Shown in pieces: positions 16,399 through 25,557 of a stretch of 64,000 bases of DNA. The DNA lies in assembly GCA_001507425.1 (NCBI GenBank), contig LMAJ01000022.1, positions 62,001-126,000 of the forward strand. Direction: 5' to 3'. Under the pieces are notes generated by a model. That model saw only the letters and a program-made list of their open reading frames with translations, searched no databases and was not told where the DNA came from. The stretch is from Flavobacteriaceae bacterium CRH. Lineage in GTDB: Bacteria; Bacteroidota; Bacteroidia; Flavobacteriales; Flavobacteriaceae. Position 1 is the first letter of the stretch. Each line of letters begins with the position of its first letter. A program made the translations under genes and the position numbers.

Positions 16399-16403
16399 AC
16401 CAA
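16373..16403 (-). promoter_or_regulatory. Promoter of tig
   Basis: On the minus strand, TTG (16403-16401), 20 bases, then TAATTTTG (16380-16373). Transcription would begin near 16366, giving a leader of about 28 bases. Confidence 0.5.
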
Positions 16404-16456
16404 GTTTTTAATCTATTGTATTTAGCGCTGTTTTTAAAGTCGCTTTTTATTCTGTT

Positions 16457-16801
16457 TTATTTATCGTCTCCTAATATTTTATAAGTAATAGACTGAAGTA
16501 CAGACAATATAACACTAAATATTAATGCCGTCCAGAAAGAATCTACTGCAAAACCTCCAACAATATTAGTACAAAGCAAAATAATGATTGCATTTATAAC
16601 CAATAAAAACAATCCTAATGTAATAACTGTTACCGGCAATGTTAAGATAACCAATATTGGTTTTATAAAAAGATTAAGCAATCCTAAAACCACTGCAACA
16701 ATTACAGCTGTTGCAAAACTCGCGACATGCACGCCTGACAAAAGATTAGCAATTAGTAAAACCAGGGCAGCAGTAACAAGAAGTCTCAGTAATAGTTTCA
16801 T
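16457..16801 (-). CDS. Phage holin family (4-TM) membrane protein
   Basis: A 114-residue protein made almost wholly of four hydrophobic segments, matching the family named after mycobacterial four-TM phage holins. The conserved NLFIKPILVILTLPVTVITLG segment is split by the prolines typical of the family. Despite the name, chromosomal members in Flavobacteriia are not part of prophages, and no phage genes are near here. Inner membrane; role unknown. It starts 52 bases after the stop of the alpha/beta hydrolase on the same strand. Confidence 0.85.
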   Translation of the reverse strand: MKLLLRLLVTAALVLLIANLLSGVHVASFATAVIVAVVLGLLNLFIKPILVILTLPVTVITLGLFLLVINAIIILLCTNIVGGFAVDSFWTALIFSVILSVLQSITYKILGDDK

Positions 16802-16853
16802 ATTTTTTTAAATTTAAAATTTTAATAAAAGTACTAAATTTTCATCAACCTGA

Positions 16854-17618
16854 TTACTCCTTTAAAAATGCAGTTGTCAATTCAAAAAACAATTTAGGAT
16901 TTTCGGCATGAAGCCAATGTCCTGCATTCGGAATAGTTTCTACTTTTAAATCCGGAAAATGCGTAAGAATCTGATCAATATCTGAATCCTGAACATAACC
17001 GGAATTTCCACCTCGAATAAATAATGTTGGTTTATCAAAAACCAAATCATCTGCCAAAGCTTTTCCAATAGCTTCCAAATTATTATTGAAAACTTCCAAA
17101 TTGAATCTGAAAGCCAATTGTCCCGGTTCAATCCAATATAAATTCTTTAACAAAAACTGACGCGTTCCAAAATCAGAAACATATTCGGATAAAGTAGCTT
17201 CAACATCATTTCGGCCAGGTTTTACAGAAAAATCGACAGCGTTTAAGCCTTCCAAAATATCCTGATGGTGTTGTTTGTAAAATTTCGGACCAATATCTGC
17301 CACAATTAATTTATCTACAATTTCAGAATGTGTGGTTGCAAAAAGCATCGCTACTTTTCCTCCCATCGAATGTCCTAAAATATCAATTTTATTTAATTGA
17401 TTGGCCTGGCAATATTCGAATACATCCTGAACCATAGCTTCGTAACTCCATTCATCTGAATGAAAACTACGTCCGTGATTTCTTAAATCTAAAATATGAA
17501 CCTGAAATCCGGCATCGACATATTGTCCGGCCAGGGTTTTCCAGTTATCTGACATTCCAAGAAATCCATGCATGATAATGAATGGTTTTCCTTCGCCTTC
17601 TATTTTTGAGTAGAGCAT
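16854..17618 (-). CDS. Alpha/beta hydrolase, YbfF-like
   Basis: A 254-residue alpha/beta-fold hydrolase. HGFLGMSDNWKTLAG near residue 18 gives the oxyanion-hole HG motif. GHSMGGKVAM at about residue 85 is the nucleophile elbow with the catalytic Ser, and the C-terminal NAGHWLHAENP holds the catalytic His. This arrangement and length match the YbfF-type esterases, which cleave acyl thioesters or small esters. No signal peptide; cytosolic. Substrate is unknown. An inverted repeat separates it from pdxJ. Confidence 0.87.
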   Translation of the reverse strand: MLYSKIEGEGKPFIIMHGFLGMSDNWKTLAGQYVDAGFQVHILDLRNHGRSFHSDEWSYEAMVQDVFEYCQANQLNKIDILGHSMGGKVAMLFATTHSEIVDKLIVADIGPKFYKQHHQDILEGLNAVDFSVKPGRNDVEATLSEYVSDFGTRQFLLKNLYWIEPGQLAFRFNLEVFNNNLEAIGKALADDLVFDKPTLFIRGGNSGYVQDSDIDQILTHFPDLKVETIPNAGHWLHAENPKLFFELTTAFLKE

Positions 17619-17641
17619 ATTATTTTTATTTTATTCATTAT

Positions 17642-17715
17642 GAATCTTTGTGAAAACTTTACGAATCTCCGTGAAATAGCTGTTACACAGAGATTCGCAA
17701 AGTTAACAAAGACTC
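17642..17715. repeat. Inverted repeat upstream of the hydrolase
   Basis: Arms at 17642-17673 and 17686-17715 pair imperfectly. Each is made of ACTTTGTGAATCTCCGTG-like words. It lies between pdxJ and the hydrolase gene. Confidence 0.7.
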
Positions 17716-17723
17716 AAAAAATA

Positions 17724-18437
17724 TTATTTCAATTTATTCAAATACATATTTACCACATTGTCCAAACCAAGATAAAGCGCTTCTGCAATCAACGCGTGAC
17801 CAATAGACACTTCTAATAATCCAGGAATATTTTGTTTAAAAAACTGAATATTATCTAAACTTAAATCATGTCCGGCATTAATTCCTAAACCTAATTCATT
17901 CGCCAATTCTGCTGCTTTAACATACGAATCAATTCCGTTTTTATTTCCTAAATCGTATTGATGCGCAAAAGCTTCTGTATATAATTCGATTCTGTCTGTT
18001 CCTGTTTTTTTTGCTCCTTCAATCATTTCAGGAATAGGATCAACAAAAATCGAAGTTCTGATTCCGTTACGTTGAAATTCCTGAATAACTTCGGTTAAAT
18101 ATTCTTGATTATTTTTGGTATCCCAACCTGTAGAAGATGTAATTGCTCCAATGGCATCCGGAACCAATGTTACCTGAGTTGGTTTACATTCTAAAACCAA
18201 ATCGATAAAATTGTGCTGAGGATTTCCTTCAATATTATATTCGGTATAAACGATAGATTTTAAATCTCTTGCATCCTGATAGCGAATATGACGCTCGTCC
18301 GGACGCGGGTGAATGGTGATTCCTTGCCCTCCAAATTTCTGAATATCTGTAGCGACTTTTAATAAATCGGGAACGTTTCCGCCACGCGCATTTCTCAGGG
18401 TTGCAATTTTATTGATATTTACACTTAACTTTGTCAT
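17724..18437 (-). CDS. pdxJ: Pyridoxine 5'-phosphate synthase
   Basis: A 237-residue enzyme that joins 1-deoxyxylulose 5-phosphate and 3-amino-2-oxopropyl phosphate to pyridoxine 5'-phosphate, the last ring-forming step of the DXP-dependent vitamin B6 route. Diagnostic stretches are LSVNINKIATLRNARGG at the N-terminus, ITIHPRPDERHIR at about residues 40-52, and GLGINAGHDLSLDN plus VSIGHALIAEALYLGL near the end. Length is typical. It is divergent from the CBS gene with -7 elements for both directions between them. Confidence 0.96.
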   Translation of the reverse strand: MTKLSVNINKIATLRNARGGNVPDLLKVATDIQKFGGQGITIHPRPDERHIRYQDARDLKSIVYTEYNIEGNPQHNFIDLVLECKPTQVTLVPDAIGAITSSTGWDTKNNQEYLTEVIQEFQRNGIRTSIFVDPIPEMIEGAKKTGTDRIELYTEAFAHQYDLGNKNGIDSYVKAAELANELGLGINAGHDLSLDNIQFFKQNIPGLLEVSIGHALIAEALYLGLDNVVNMYLNKLK

Positions 18438-18465
18438 ATAAATAGATAATTAATTCTAGTAACAC

Positions 18466-18473
18466 TATATTTG
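18466..18473 (+). promoter_or_regulatory. -7 element upstream of the CBS gene
   Basis: TATATTTG in the divergent gap, about 80 bases before the CBS gene start. It lies inside a short GTAACA/TGTTAC inverted repeat. No clear TTG partner. Confidence 0.35.
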
Positions 18474-18479
18474 TTACGA

Positions 18480-18487
18480 CAAAAATA
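18480..18487 (-). promoter_or_regulatory. -7 element upstream of pdxJ
   Basis: TATTTTTG on the minus strand, about 43 bases before the pdxJ ATG. No clear TTG partner. Confidence 0.35.
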
Positions 18488-18553
18488 CAAAGTAAAACGT
18501 AGCAGTTTTTGCTATTTTTTGATTATTTTGCATCAAATATCTTCAATTGATTT

Positions 18554-19213
18554 ATGACAGAAATTACTAACTATATCACAAACGACTTTCGGGCAATTGA
18601 TAGCCAGGAAACGATAGCATCGGTTCAGGACTTTTTTGCTGATGTTAATTTTTCTCATTTTCCTGTTTTAGAAAATGGCATTTTCATTGGCAGTATTGCT
18701 TCTGATGATGTTGAAACTTTTGACCTCGACAAAAAAGCCATTGATTACAAATATACTTTAGAGCGTTATTTTGCCAGAAAATCAATGATGTGGCTTGACG
18801 TTTTAGAAATTTTTGCTAAAAATCATACGAATACAGTACCTGTTATTGATGAAAATAATACCTATATAGGATATTATGAAATAGAAGATATCATGAAGTT
18901 TTTTCAGGAAACTCCATTTTTAAAAGAACAAGGCGGAATTATTATTGTTCAAAAAGGTCTTTTAGATTATTCAATGGGTCAGGTTACTCAAATTGTAGAA
19001 AGCAACAATGGCAAAATCCTGGGTTGTTTTATATCTGAAGCTGATTTGGAGAATGTTCAGATTACAGTAAAAATTGGCATTGGACCAATGAATGAAATTA
19101 TTCAGACTTTTAGACGATACAATTATGAAATAATCTCAGAACATCAGGAAGATGCATACATCAATAGCCTGAAAGAACGTTCTGATTATTTAGACAAATA
19201 CCTTAATATATAG
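18554..19213 (+). CDS. CBS domain protein
   Basis: A 219-residue soluble protein with two CBS units in its first 125 residues: SVQDFFADVNFSHFPVLENG with FIGSIASDDV, then KNHTNTVPVIDENNTYIGYY. CBS pairs bind adenosine nucleotides and act as regulatory modules. The second half (about 126-219) has an ACT-like pattern, GGIIIVQKGLLDYSMGQVTQIVESNNGKILG. It directly precedes NAD kinase (87 bases), a pairing that fits an adenylate-sensing role, though this is inference. Confidence 0.85.
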   Translation: MTEITNYITNDFRAIDSQETIASVQDFFADVNFSHFPVLENGIFIGSIASDDVETFDLDKKAIDYKYTLERYFARKSMMWLDVLEIFAKNHTNTVPVIDENNTYIGYYEIEDIMKFFQETPFLKEQGGIIIVQKGLLDYSMGQVTQIVESNNGKILGCFISEADLENVQITVKIGIGPMNEIIQTFRRYNYEIISEHQEDAYINSLKERSDYLDKYLNI

Positions 19214-19299
19214 TTTTCTATGTTGAACCGGTTAATTGTTTAATCGTTTTGACAAAAAAATTAGCATTAAACAATTTAATAAAACCGATTCAATATCAG

Positions 19300-20187
19300 A
19301 TGAAAGTAGCCATTTACGGACAGTATTATCAGAACAGTACCGAACCCATTATCAAAGATATATTCTTGTTTTTTAACACTAATAATGTCGAAATGGTTAT
19401 AGAAGAGAACTTTCTAAAAATGCTTCACGAAAAGGAACTTGTAGAAAAGAAATACAAAACCTTTTCTGCAACCACATCCTTAGATAGCAGTTTTGAAATG
19501 CTGATTAGTATTGGCGGCGACGGAACTATTTTGAGAGCTGCTACTTTAGTCCGTAATTCAGGAGTTCCTATTTTAGGAATAAATGCAGGAAGACTTGGTT
19601 TTTTGGCTACAGTTCAAAAAGAAAATATCGACAGCTTTTTGCAGTTTGTAATTGATAAAAATTACACTACTTCTGAAAGAACTTTATTAAGTATAACATG
19701 CGATCCCAAAAATGATGCTATTGAAGAGGATTTAAATTTTGCCATGAATGAGGTTACAGTAAGCCGAAAAGACACGACTTCGATGATTACCGTTGAAACG
19801 TATCTTAATAATGAATATTTAAACTCATACTGGGCAGACGGATTAATTATTTCTACGCCAACAGGTTCTACAGGATATTCTTTAAGTTGCGGCGGCCCAT
19901 TGCTAACACCCGATGTTAAAAGCCTTGTAATTACCCCTATTGCACCTCATAATTTAACAGCCAGACCTCTTGTAATTCCTGACGATACCGAAATTAAGCT
20001 TCGTGTTTCAGGTAGAGAAGATCAATATTTGGTTTCGTTAGACTCCAGAATTGCTTCTGTAAAAAATGAATCTGTTTTAACGATCAAAAAAACAGATTTT
20101 AAAATAAAAATGGTCGAAATTCCAGGAGAAACTTTCTTGAAAACCTTGAGAAACAAATTGCTTTGGGGAGAAGATAAAAGAAATTAA
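19300..20187 (+). CDS. nadK: NAD kinase
   Basis: A 295-residue enzyme that makes NADP from NAD and ATP. GGDGTILRAATL is the catalytic GGDG motif with the general-base Asp. NEVTVSRKDT is the NE motif, and TPTGSTGYSLSCGGPLL the third signature. The ATG at 19300 starts MKVAIYGQYY, the natural first strand of the fold; an upstream in-frame TTG at 19249 would add 17 non-homologous-looking residues. Cytosolic. It probably shares a transcript with the CBS gene. Confidence 0.95.
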   Translation: MKVAIYGQYYQNSTEPIIKDIFLFFNTNNVEMVIEENFLKMLHEKELVEKKYKTFSATTSLDSSFEMLISIGGDGTILRAATLVRNSGVPILGINAGRLGFLATVQKENIDSFLQFVIDKNYTTSERTLLSITCDPKNDAIEEDLNFAMNEVTVSRKDTTSMITVETYLNNEYLNSYWADGLIISTPTGSTGYSLSCGGPLLTPDVKSLVITPIAPHNLTARPLVIPDDTEIKLRVSGREDQYLVSLDSRIASVKNESVLTIKKTDFKIKMVEIPGETFLKTLRNKLLWGEDKRN

Positions 20188-20313
20188 GCTCTTTTCTAAT
20201 TTGACACTATACGATTATAGTACTTTTTGCCGTTTTGCATATATCGAATCATTATTAAATGTCTCAAAATCATATTGTATATTGAAAAAAAAGCACATTT
20301 AACTAAAGGAACG

Positions 20314-20342
20314 TTGATTCGTATTGATAATTATTATATTTG
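20314..20342 (+). promoter_or_regulatory. Promoter of the DUF6089-uppS-bamA-skp operon
   Basis: TTG at 20314-20316, an 18-base spacer and TATATTTG at 20335-20342 give a full match to the Flavobacterium consensus. The ATG follows at 20361, so the leader is very short. Confidence 0.6.
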
Positions 20343-20360
20343 CACGCAATTTTGAATTAA

Positions 20361-21035
20361 ATGAAGAAAATTTTTAATTTATTGTTATGTTTTTTCCCCC
20401 TTATTACACTTAATGCTCAGATTAATGAGATAGGTGTTTTTCTTGGTGGAAGTAACTTCGTTGGTGACGTAGGAAGTACAACCTATATTAATCCGGATAA
20501 ACTGGCTTTTGGTATTTTGTACAAGTGGAATAAAAGCCCTCGTCATTCCTATCGTTTTTCGTACACACAATCTTCTGTTACAGGAAATGATTTAGATTCA
20601 GAAGAAACAGGACGAAACAAAAGAGGATACAAGTTCGAAAATAACATTAAGGAGCTTTCTGCTGGTTTAGAATTCAATTTTTTCGATTTTAACCTTCATG
20701 ATTATCATCCAAAAATTACTCCTTATATATATTCAGGTTTAAGTTATTTCTTTTATGATGAATTATACATAACGGGAGGACAAACAAGGAAAGAGAAAAC
20801 AGCTAGTTCAATTGCTATTCCTATGACGTTAGGAATAAAATCAAATGTATCTCCAAAACTTATTTTAGCACTTGAAGTTGGAGCTCGTTATACTTTTACG
20901 GATAACATTGACGGAAGTAATCCGGGCAATGAAGACTTGCGATTTGGAAATTTAAATAATAATGACTGGTATGTTTTTTCAGGTGTAACATTAACGTATA
21001 CTTTTGGATTAAAACCTTGTTATTGCGCAGAATAA
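20361..21035 (+). CDS. DUF6089 family outer-membrane protein
   Basis: A 224-residue exported protein. The signal peptide is MKKIFNLLLCFFPLITLNAQ. The rest is a small beta-barrel pattern of alternating strands: EIGVFLGGSNFVGDVGS at the mature start, KWNKSPRHSYRFSYTQS, and the C-terminal FSGVTLTYTFGLKPCYC. DUF6089 proteins are Bacteroidota OmpA-like or porin-like barrels of unknown role. It is the first gene of the uppS-bamA-skp cluster and lies four bases before uppS, so a role in envelope assembly is plausible but unproven. Confidence 0.85.
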   Translation: MKKIFNLLLCFFPLITLNAQINEIGVFLGGSNFVGDVGSTTYINPDKLAFGILYKWNKSPRHSYRFSYTQSSVTGNDLDSEETGRNKRGYKFENNIKELSAGLEFNFFDFNLHDYHPKITPYIYSGLSYFFYDELYITGGQTRKEKTASSIAIPMTLGIKSNVSPKLILALEVGARYTFTDNIDGSNPGNEDLRFGNLNNNDWYVFSGVTLTYTFGLKPCYCAE

Positions 21036-21039
21036 TAAA

Positions 21040-21780
21040 ATGAATTTAATAGACTCCATAGATCAAACAAACTTACCCAAACATCTGGCCATTATCATGG
21101 ACGGCAATGGACGCTGGGCAAAGCAACAAGGTTTTTTAAGAGCTTTTGGTCACGAAAACGGGACAAAATCTGTAAAAAAAACAATTACAACTTGTGCTAA
21201 ACTTGGTATTGAATACCTAACACTCTATGCTTTTTCGACAGAAAACTGGAACCGCCCTAAACTGGAGGTTGATACTTTGATGAAAATATTGATCAATTCA
21301 TTAAAAAAAGAACTCATTACTTTGCAAGAAAACAATATCAGACTAAATGCTATTGGAAATCTTGATAAATTACCAAAAAGTGCTCAAAAAGAACTTTTGG
21401 ATGTTATAGAAAAAACGAAAAACAATACACGTCTCACCTTAACACTGGCTTTAAGTTACGGATCACGAGAAGAATTGGTAAATGCTGTAAGAATCATCAG
21501 TGATAAAGTTAAAAATAATATAATTTCAATAGACACTATTGACGATTCAATTATAAATGAGCATCTTTACACGCAAAATTTACCAGACGTAGATTTATTA
21601 ATACGAACAAGTGGAGAACATAGAATAAGTAATTTTTTGCTTTGGCAGATAGCCTATGCAGAGCTATATTTTACTAATGTCTTATGGCCAGACTTTAAAG
21701 ACCAAGATTTATATGAGGCTATTATTAGTTATCAAAAAAGAGAACGTAGATTTGGAAAAACCAGTGAACAAATTAAATAA
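21040..21780 (+). CDS. uppS: Isoprenyl transferase (undecaprenyl diphosphate synthase)
   Basis: A 246-residue cis-prenyltransferase that builds undecaprenyl diphosphate, the lipid carrier for peptidoglycan and LPS O-antigen. The motif IIMDGNGRWAKQQG holds the catalytic Asp. Later LYAFSTENWNRP and LLIRTSGEHRISNFLLWQIAYAEL are the other conserved regions. Length is normal. It sits between the DUF6089 gene and bamA, and the bamA GTG start begins seven bases after its stop. Confidence 0.97.
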   Translation: MNLIDSIDQTNLPKHLAIIMDGNGRWAKQQGFLRAFGHENGTKSVKKTITTCAKLGIEYLTLYAFSTENWNRPKLEVDTLMKILINSLKKELITLQENNIRLNAIGNLDKLPKSAQKELLDVIEKTKNNTRLTLTLALSYGSREELVNAVRIISDKVKNNIISIDTIDDSIINEHLYTQNLPDVDLLIRTSGEHRISNFLLWQIAYAELYFTNVLWPDFKDQDLYEAIISYQKRERRFGKTSEQIK

Positions 21781-21787
21781 TTTTTTA

Positions 21788-24469
21788 GTGTTACAAAAAA
21801 GAATACAAATAGTCTTTACCCTTCTTCTTTTGGGTAGTTTTTCACAAATAAAAGCACAAGAAAGAGTTCCTTTTGATCAAGGAAAAAAATACATTCTTGC
21901 TAAAGTTTCTGTTGTTGGTAAAATAAGCTTCAATGAACAAACTGTTGTTACTTTCTCCGGTCTTCAAAAAGGACAGGAAATTACGGTACCCGGTGAGGAA
22001 ATCAGTGGTGCAATTAAAAAATTAGGCAAACTTGGCCTTTTTGATGAAATCTCTTTTTACGTAAATAAAATTGACAATGATAGTATCTATCTTGACTTAA
22101 ACATTATTGAACTTCCAAAGTTGAATGAAGTTAAATTCGTAGGCATCAAGAAAAGTAAAGTGGAAGGATTAATTAAGGATAATAATTTGACAAAAAACAA
22201 GATTGTCAACGAAAACTTAATTACGACTACTAAAAATTATATCGAAAATAAGTACAAGAAAGAGGGTTATTATAACACTAAAGTAACCATTACAAATACC
22301 CCTGACACTACTGCTGGGAACCATGTAAATATGCTGGTCCGCGTAGACAAAGGTGATAAGGTAAAAATTAGTAAAATTGATTTCATAGGCAATGAAAAAC
22401 TTACTGACAATCAGTTAAGAGCGGCTATGAAAGATACGAAGCAAAAAAATATTCTTCGTATATTGAAAAAATCAAAATTTATTCCAGAAAAATACAAAGC
22501 CGACTTAGAAAAAGTTATTGCTACATATAAAGAAAAAGGATACCGCGATGCTCGTATTATATATGACTCTGTTACTTATAACAAAGAGAAAAATATGCTT
22601 GCAATCAAAATTAATCTGGAAGAAGGAAACAAATATTACTTTGGAAATATTAAATTTTTAGGAAATACTGTTTATTCAGATCAACTTTTGAACCGTTATT
22701 TAGGAATTAAAAAAGGTGAAACTTATAATGGAGTTTTGCTTGAAAAAAGAATCGCTGACAAGACAAAACCTGACGCAGAAGATATTACGAATTTATACCA
22801 AAACAATGGTTATTTATTCTCTAATATTAATGCCGTAGAGGTAAAAACAGTTAACGATACAATTGATTTCGAAATTAGAGTTACCGAAGGACCTATTGCA
22901 TATTTCAATAAAATATCGGTTGTAGGAAACGACAAGACAAACGACCATGTTATTTACCGTGAGTTAAGAACTAAACCAGGTGAAAAATACAGTAAAGAAC
23001 AATTGGTTAGAACTATTCGTGAAATTGGACAATTAGGATTTTTTGATCCTGAAGCTATCGATCCGAAATTTAAAAACGTAGATGCAGCAGCAGGAACTGT
23101 TGATATTGAATATCATGTTGTAGAAAAAGGATCTAGCCAGGTAGAACTTCAAGGAGGTTACGGTGGTGGAGGTTTCATTGGAACCTTAGGTTTATCGTTT
23201 AATAACTTCTCTGCAAGAAATATATTTAAGAAAGAAGCTTACAAGCCTTTACCAATGGGAGATGGACAAAAAGTATCTCTTCGTTTACAAGGAAGTACTT
23301 ATTTCCAAACATACAGTTTATCTTTCTCTGAACCTTGGTTTGGTGGGAAAAAACCAGTACAATTTAGCTCATCTATTTCATACAGTACACAATTCTTAAA
23401 TAATTATGTTACAAGAGATGTGGATAAAAGCAAAAGTTTTAATATTTTTACAGTACAAGTTGGTCTAGCTAAAAGGTTAACAGTGCCAGATGATTATTTT
23501 GTTTTATCTCAGTCGATAAGCTACCAACATTATGATTTGAACAATTACAACACAGGTTTATTTACCTTTGGTAATGGAGCATCTAGAAACTTAGCGTATA
23601 CGATCGGAATTTCAAGAAGTAATAAAGGGGTTAATCCAATATTCCCTACTTACGGATCAGAATTTAGTATTTCTGCAAAAGTAACACCTCCATATTCATT
23701 ATTTAACAATATTGATTACTCAGATTTACAAAATCAAAAAGAATACAAAACAAGATATACTGGAACAACAACAACTACAGGTTCAGATCAACAGCCTATA
23801 AGTCCTGGAGATTACACGAAAACGACAACTGTAAATGGTCAAGCATATACTGTAGGTGTAGGATCTGATTATCAAAGCGCATCTACTGATGTTGGTAAAG
23901 TCGATCAAAAAAGATACAATTGGTTAGAATATTACAAAATTAAATTTAAAGCAGATTGGTATACTAAAGTATACGGTAAATTAGTTCTAAGAACATTAAC
24001 CGAATTTGGTTTCTTAGGAGCTTATGATCAGTCAAGAGGTGTTGTTCCTTTCGAACGTTTCTATTTAGGAGGAGACGGAATGGCCAACTACTCTATGGAT
24101 GGTAGAGAAACTATCCAGTTAAGAGGTTATCCAAATAACTCATTAACACCAGTAAATAGCGCAGGAGAACAAATTGGAGCTACAATTTATAATAAATTCT
24201 CTATGGAATTACGTTATCCAATTACATTAAAATCATCAGCATCTATTTATGCGTTAACATTCTTAGAAGCAGGATCATCTTACCCAACATTCAAAGATTA
24301 CAATCCGTTTGACTTGAATCGTTCTGCAGGTGTTGGTTTACGTGTATTTATGCCTGCTTTTGGATTATTAGGTATTGATTTCGGTTATGGTTTTGATGCT
24401 TTGCCTGGATCTGTTACCAATAAAGCAAATGGCTGGGAAACACATTTCATTATTGGACAACAGTTTTAA
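21788..24469 (+). CDS. bamA: Outer-membrane protein assembly factor BamA
   Basis: An 893-residue Omp85 protein that folds beta-barrels into the outer membrane. The signal peptide ends FSQIKAQ. Five POTRA domains fill about residues 30-430, for example KVKISKIDFIGNEKLTDNQL and GPIAYFNKISVVGNDKTNDHV. The C-terminal barrel has the conserved FERFYLGGDGM and RGYPNNSL loops and ends in Phe. The start is taken as GTG at 21788, seven bases after uppS; the open frame extends upstream inside uppS but that part is not homologous. A Thr/Gly-rich insertion at about residues 655-700 is a loop peculiar to this barrel. Confidence 0.96.
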   Translation: MLQKRIQIVFTLLLLGSFSQIKAQERVPFDQGKKYILAKVSVVGKISFNEQTVVTFSGLQKGQEITVPGEEISGAIKKLGKLGLFDEISFYVNKIDNDSIYLDLNIIELPKLNEVKFVGIKKSKVEGLIKDNNLTKNKIVNENLITTTKNYIENKYKKEGYYNTKVTITNTPDTTAGNHVNMLVRVDKGDKVKISKIDFIGNEKLTDNQLRAAMKDTKQKNILRILKKSKFIPEKYKADLEKVIATYKEKGYRDARIIYDSVTYNKEKNMLAIKINLEEGNKYYFGNIKFLGNTVYSDQLLNRYLGIKKGETYNGVLLEKRIADKTKPDAEDITNLYQNNGYLFSNINAVEVKTVNDTIDFEIRVTEGPIAYFNKISVVGNDKTNDHVIYRELRTKPGEKYSKEQLVRTIREIGQLGFFDPEAIDPKFKNVDAAAGTVDIEYHVVEKGSSQVELQGGYGGGGFIGTLGLSFNNFSARNIFKKEAYKPLPMGDGQKVSLRLQGSTYFQTYSLSFSEPWFGGKKPVQFSSSISYSTQFLNNYVTRDVDKSKSFNIFTVQVGLAKRLTVPDDYFVLSQSISYQHYDLNNYNTGLFTFGNGASRNLAYTIGISRSNKGVNPIFPTYGSEFSISAKVTPPYSLFNNIDYSDLQNQKEYKTRYTGTTTTTGSDQQPISPGDYTKTTTVNGQAYTVGVGSDYQSASTDVGKVDQKRYNWLEYYKIKFKADWYTKVYGKLVLRTLTEFGFLGAYDQSRGVVPFERFYLGGDGMANYSMDGRETIQLRGYPNNSLTPVNSAGEQIGATIYNKFSMELRYPITLKSSASIYALTFLEAGSSYPTFKDYNPFDLNRSAGVGLRVFMPAFGLLGIDFGYGFDALPGSVTNKANGWETHFIIGQQF

Positions 24470-24517
24470 TACAATTTTTAGTACATTTGGCTAAAAATTT
24501 GAAAATAAAGTAATGTT

Positions 24518-25543
24518 ATGAGGACACAATTTTTATTTATATTTTTAGCATTGATTGTAGTAAATACAAGTCAGGCACAGACGAGAACGACTAGGATTGG
24601 GTATATTGACATGGAGTACATTTTGGAGAATGTCTCTGATTATAAAGAAGCAAAAGCCCAATTAGAGTTAAAAGCTCAGAAATGGAAACAAGAAATTGAA
24701 GCAAAAAAGTTAGATATCAATAATCTTAAAGAAAGTCTTAAAGCTGAAAAAGCTTTACTTACTAAAGAACTTATTGATGAAAGACAAACTGAGATTAAAT
24801 TTCTTGAAGATGAAATGCTAAGCTATCAGGAAAAACAATTTGGAGCTGACGGAAATTTAATCAGACACAAAGCTGCTTTAGCAAAACCTATACAAGATCA
24901 GGTTTTTACAGCTGTTCAGGATATTGCCGAAGCAAAAAATTATGATTTTGTGTTTGATAAATCATCAGATTTAACAATGCTTTTTAGCAATAAAAGATTT
25001 GATATTAGCGATCAGGTTTTACGTATATTGAACAGAACTGATAAACGTGAGCAATTGACTAAGAAACAATTGAAAGATCAGGAAGCTAAAGAAAATCGTG
25101 AGAATGAAATTGATGAAAATCCGGCAATGGCAGACAGACAAAAAGTACTGGATGAAAGAAAAGCGGCCAGAGAAAAATTAATTGAAGACCGAAGACTGGA
25201 ACAAGAAGCTAAGAAAAAAGAATACGACGATAGAAGAAAAGCAATTGCTGCCGAAAGAGAAGCTAAAAAAAATGGCACGGTTTCTGAACCTGCAAAAACG
25301 GAAACAACAAAAACTGAAGCTGGTACAAATGCAACTACGGCAAAACCTGCATCGACAACAACAGATCCGGCAGCAACAACTACTGAACCAGCAGCTGTTG
25401 ATAAGGCAGCAGAAAGACAAAAACTTTACGAGCAACGTAAAAAAGAATTAGAAGAGAGAAAAAAGAAAATTTTAGAAGAGAGGGAAGCGGCTAAAAAAGC
25501 AAAAGAAGCCGAAACACAAAAATCAAATACGACCAATAATTAA
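24518..25543 (+). CDS. OmpH/Skp family chaperone, long form
   Basis: A 341-residue exported protein. After a signal peptide (ending TSQAQ) come about 150 residues of OmpH/Skp pattern: IGYIDMEYILENVSDYKEAKAQLELKAQ and a coiled-coil region. This is the periplasmic holdase that escorts outer-membrane proteins to BamA. A charged Lys/Glu/Arg coiled coil follows, then a low-complexity Thr/Ala/Glu/Pro tract (about residues 250-295) and another Lys/Glu/Arg helix to the end. Normal Skp is about 160-170 residues, so the tail doubles the size. It lies 48 bases after bamA. Confidence 0.9.
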   Translation: MRTQFLFIFLALIVVNTSQAQTRTTRIGYIDMEYILENVSDYKEAKAQLELKAQKWKQEIEAKKLDINNLKESLKAEKALLTKELIDERQTEIKFLEDEMLSYQEKQFGADGNLIRHKAALAKPIQDQVFTAVQDIAEAKNYDFVFDKSSDLTMLFSNKRFDISDQVLRILNRTDKREQLTKKQLKDQEAKENRENEIDENPAMADRQKVLDERKAAREKLIEDRRLEQEAKKKEYDDRRKAIAAEREAKKNGTVSEPAKTETTKTEAGTNATTAKPASTTTDPAATTTEPAAVDKAAERQKLYEQRKKELEERKKKILEEREAAKKAKEAETQKSNTTNN

Positions 25544-25557
25544 TTAATATTTTAAAA

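Noticed and set aside
16457..16801. Prophage remnant suggested by a holin-family gene
   Set aside because: The four-TM holin-like family is widespread on Flavobacterium chromosomes; no other phage gene, integrase or att site is near.
21656..21787. N-terminal extension of BamA inside uppS
   Set aside because: The upstream open frame is a shadow of uppS; the signal peptide begins after the GTG at 21788.
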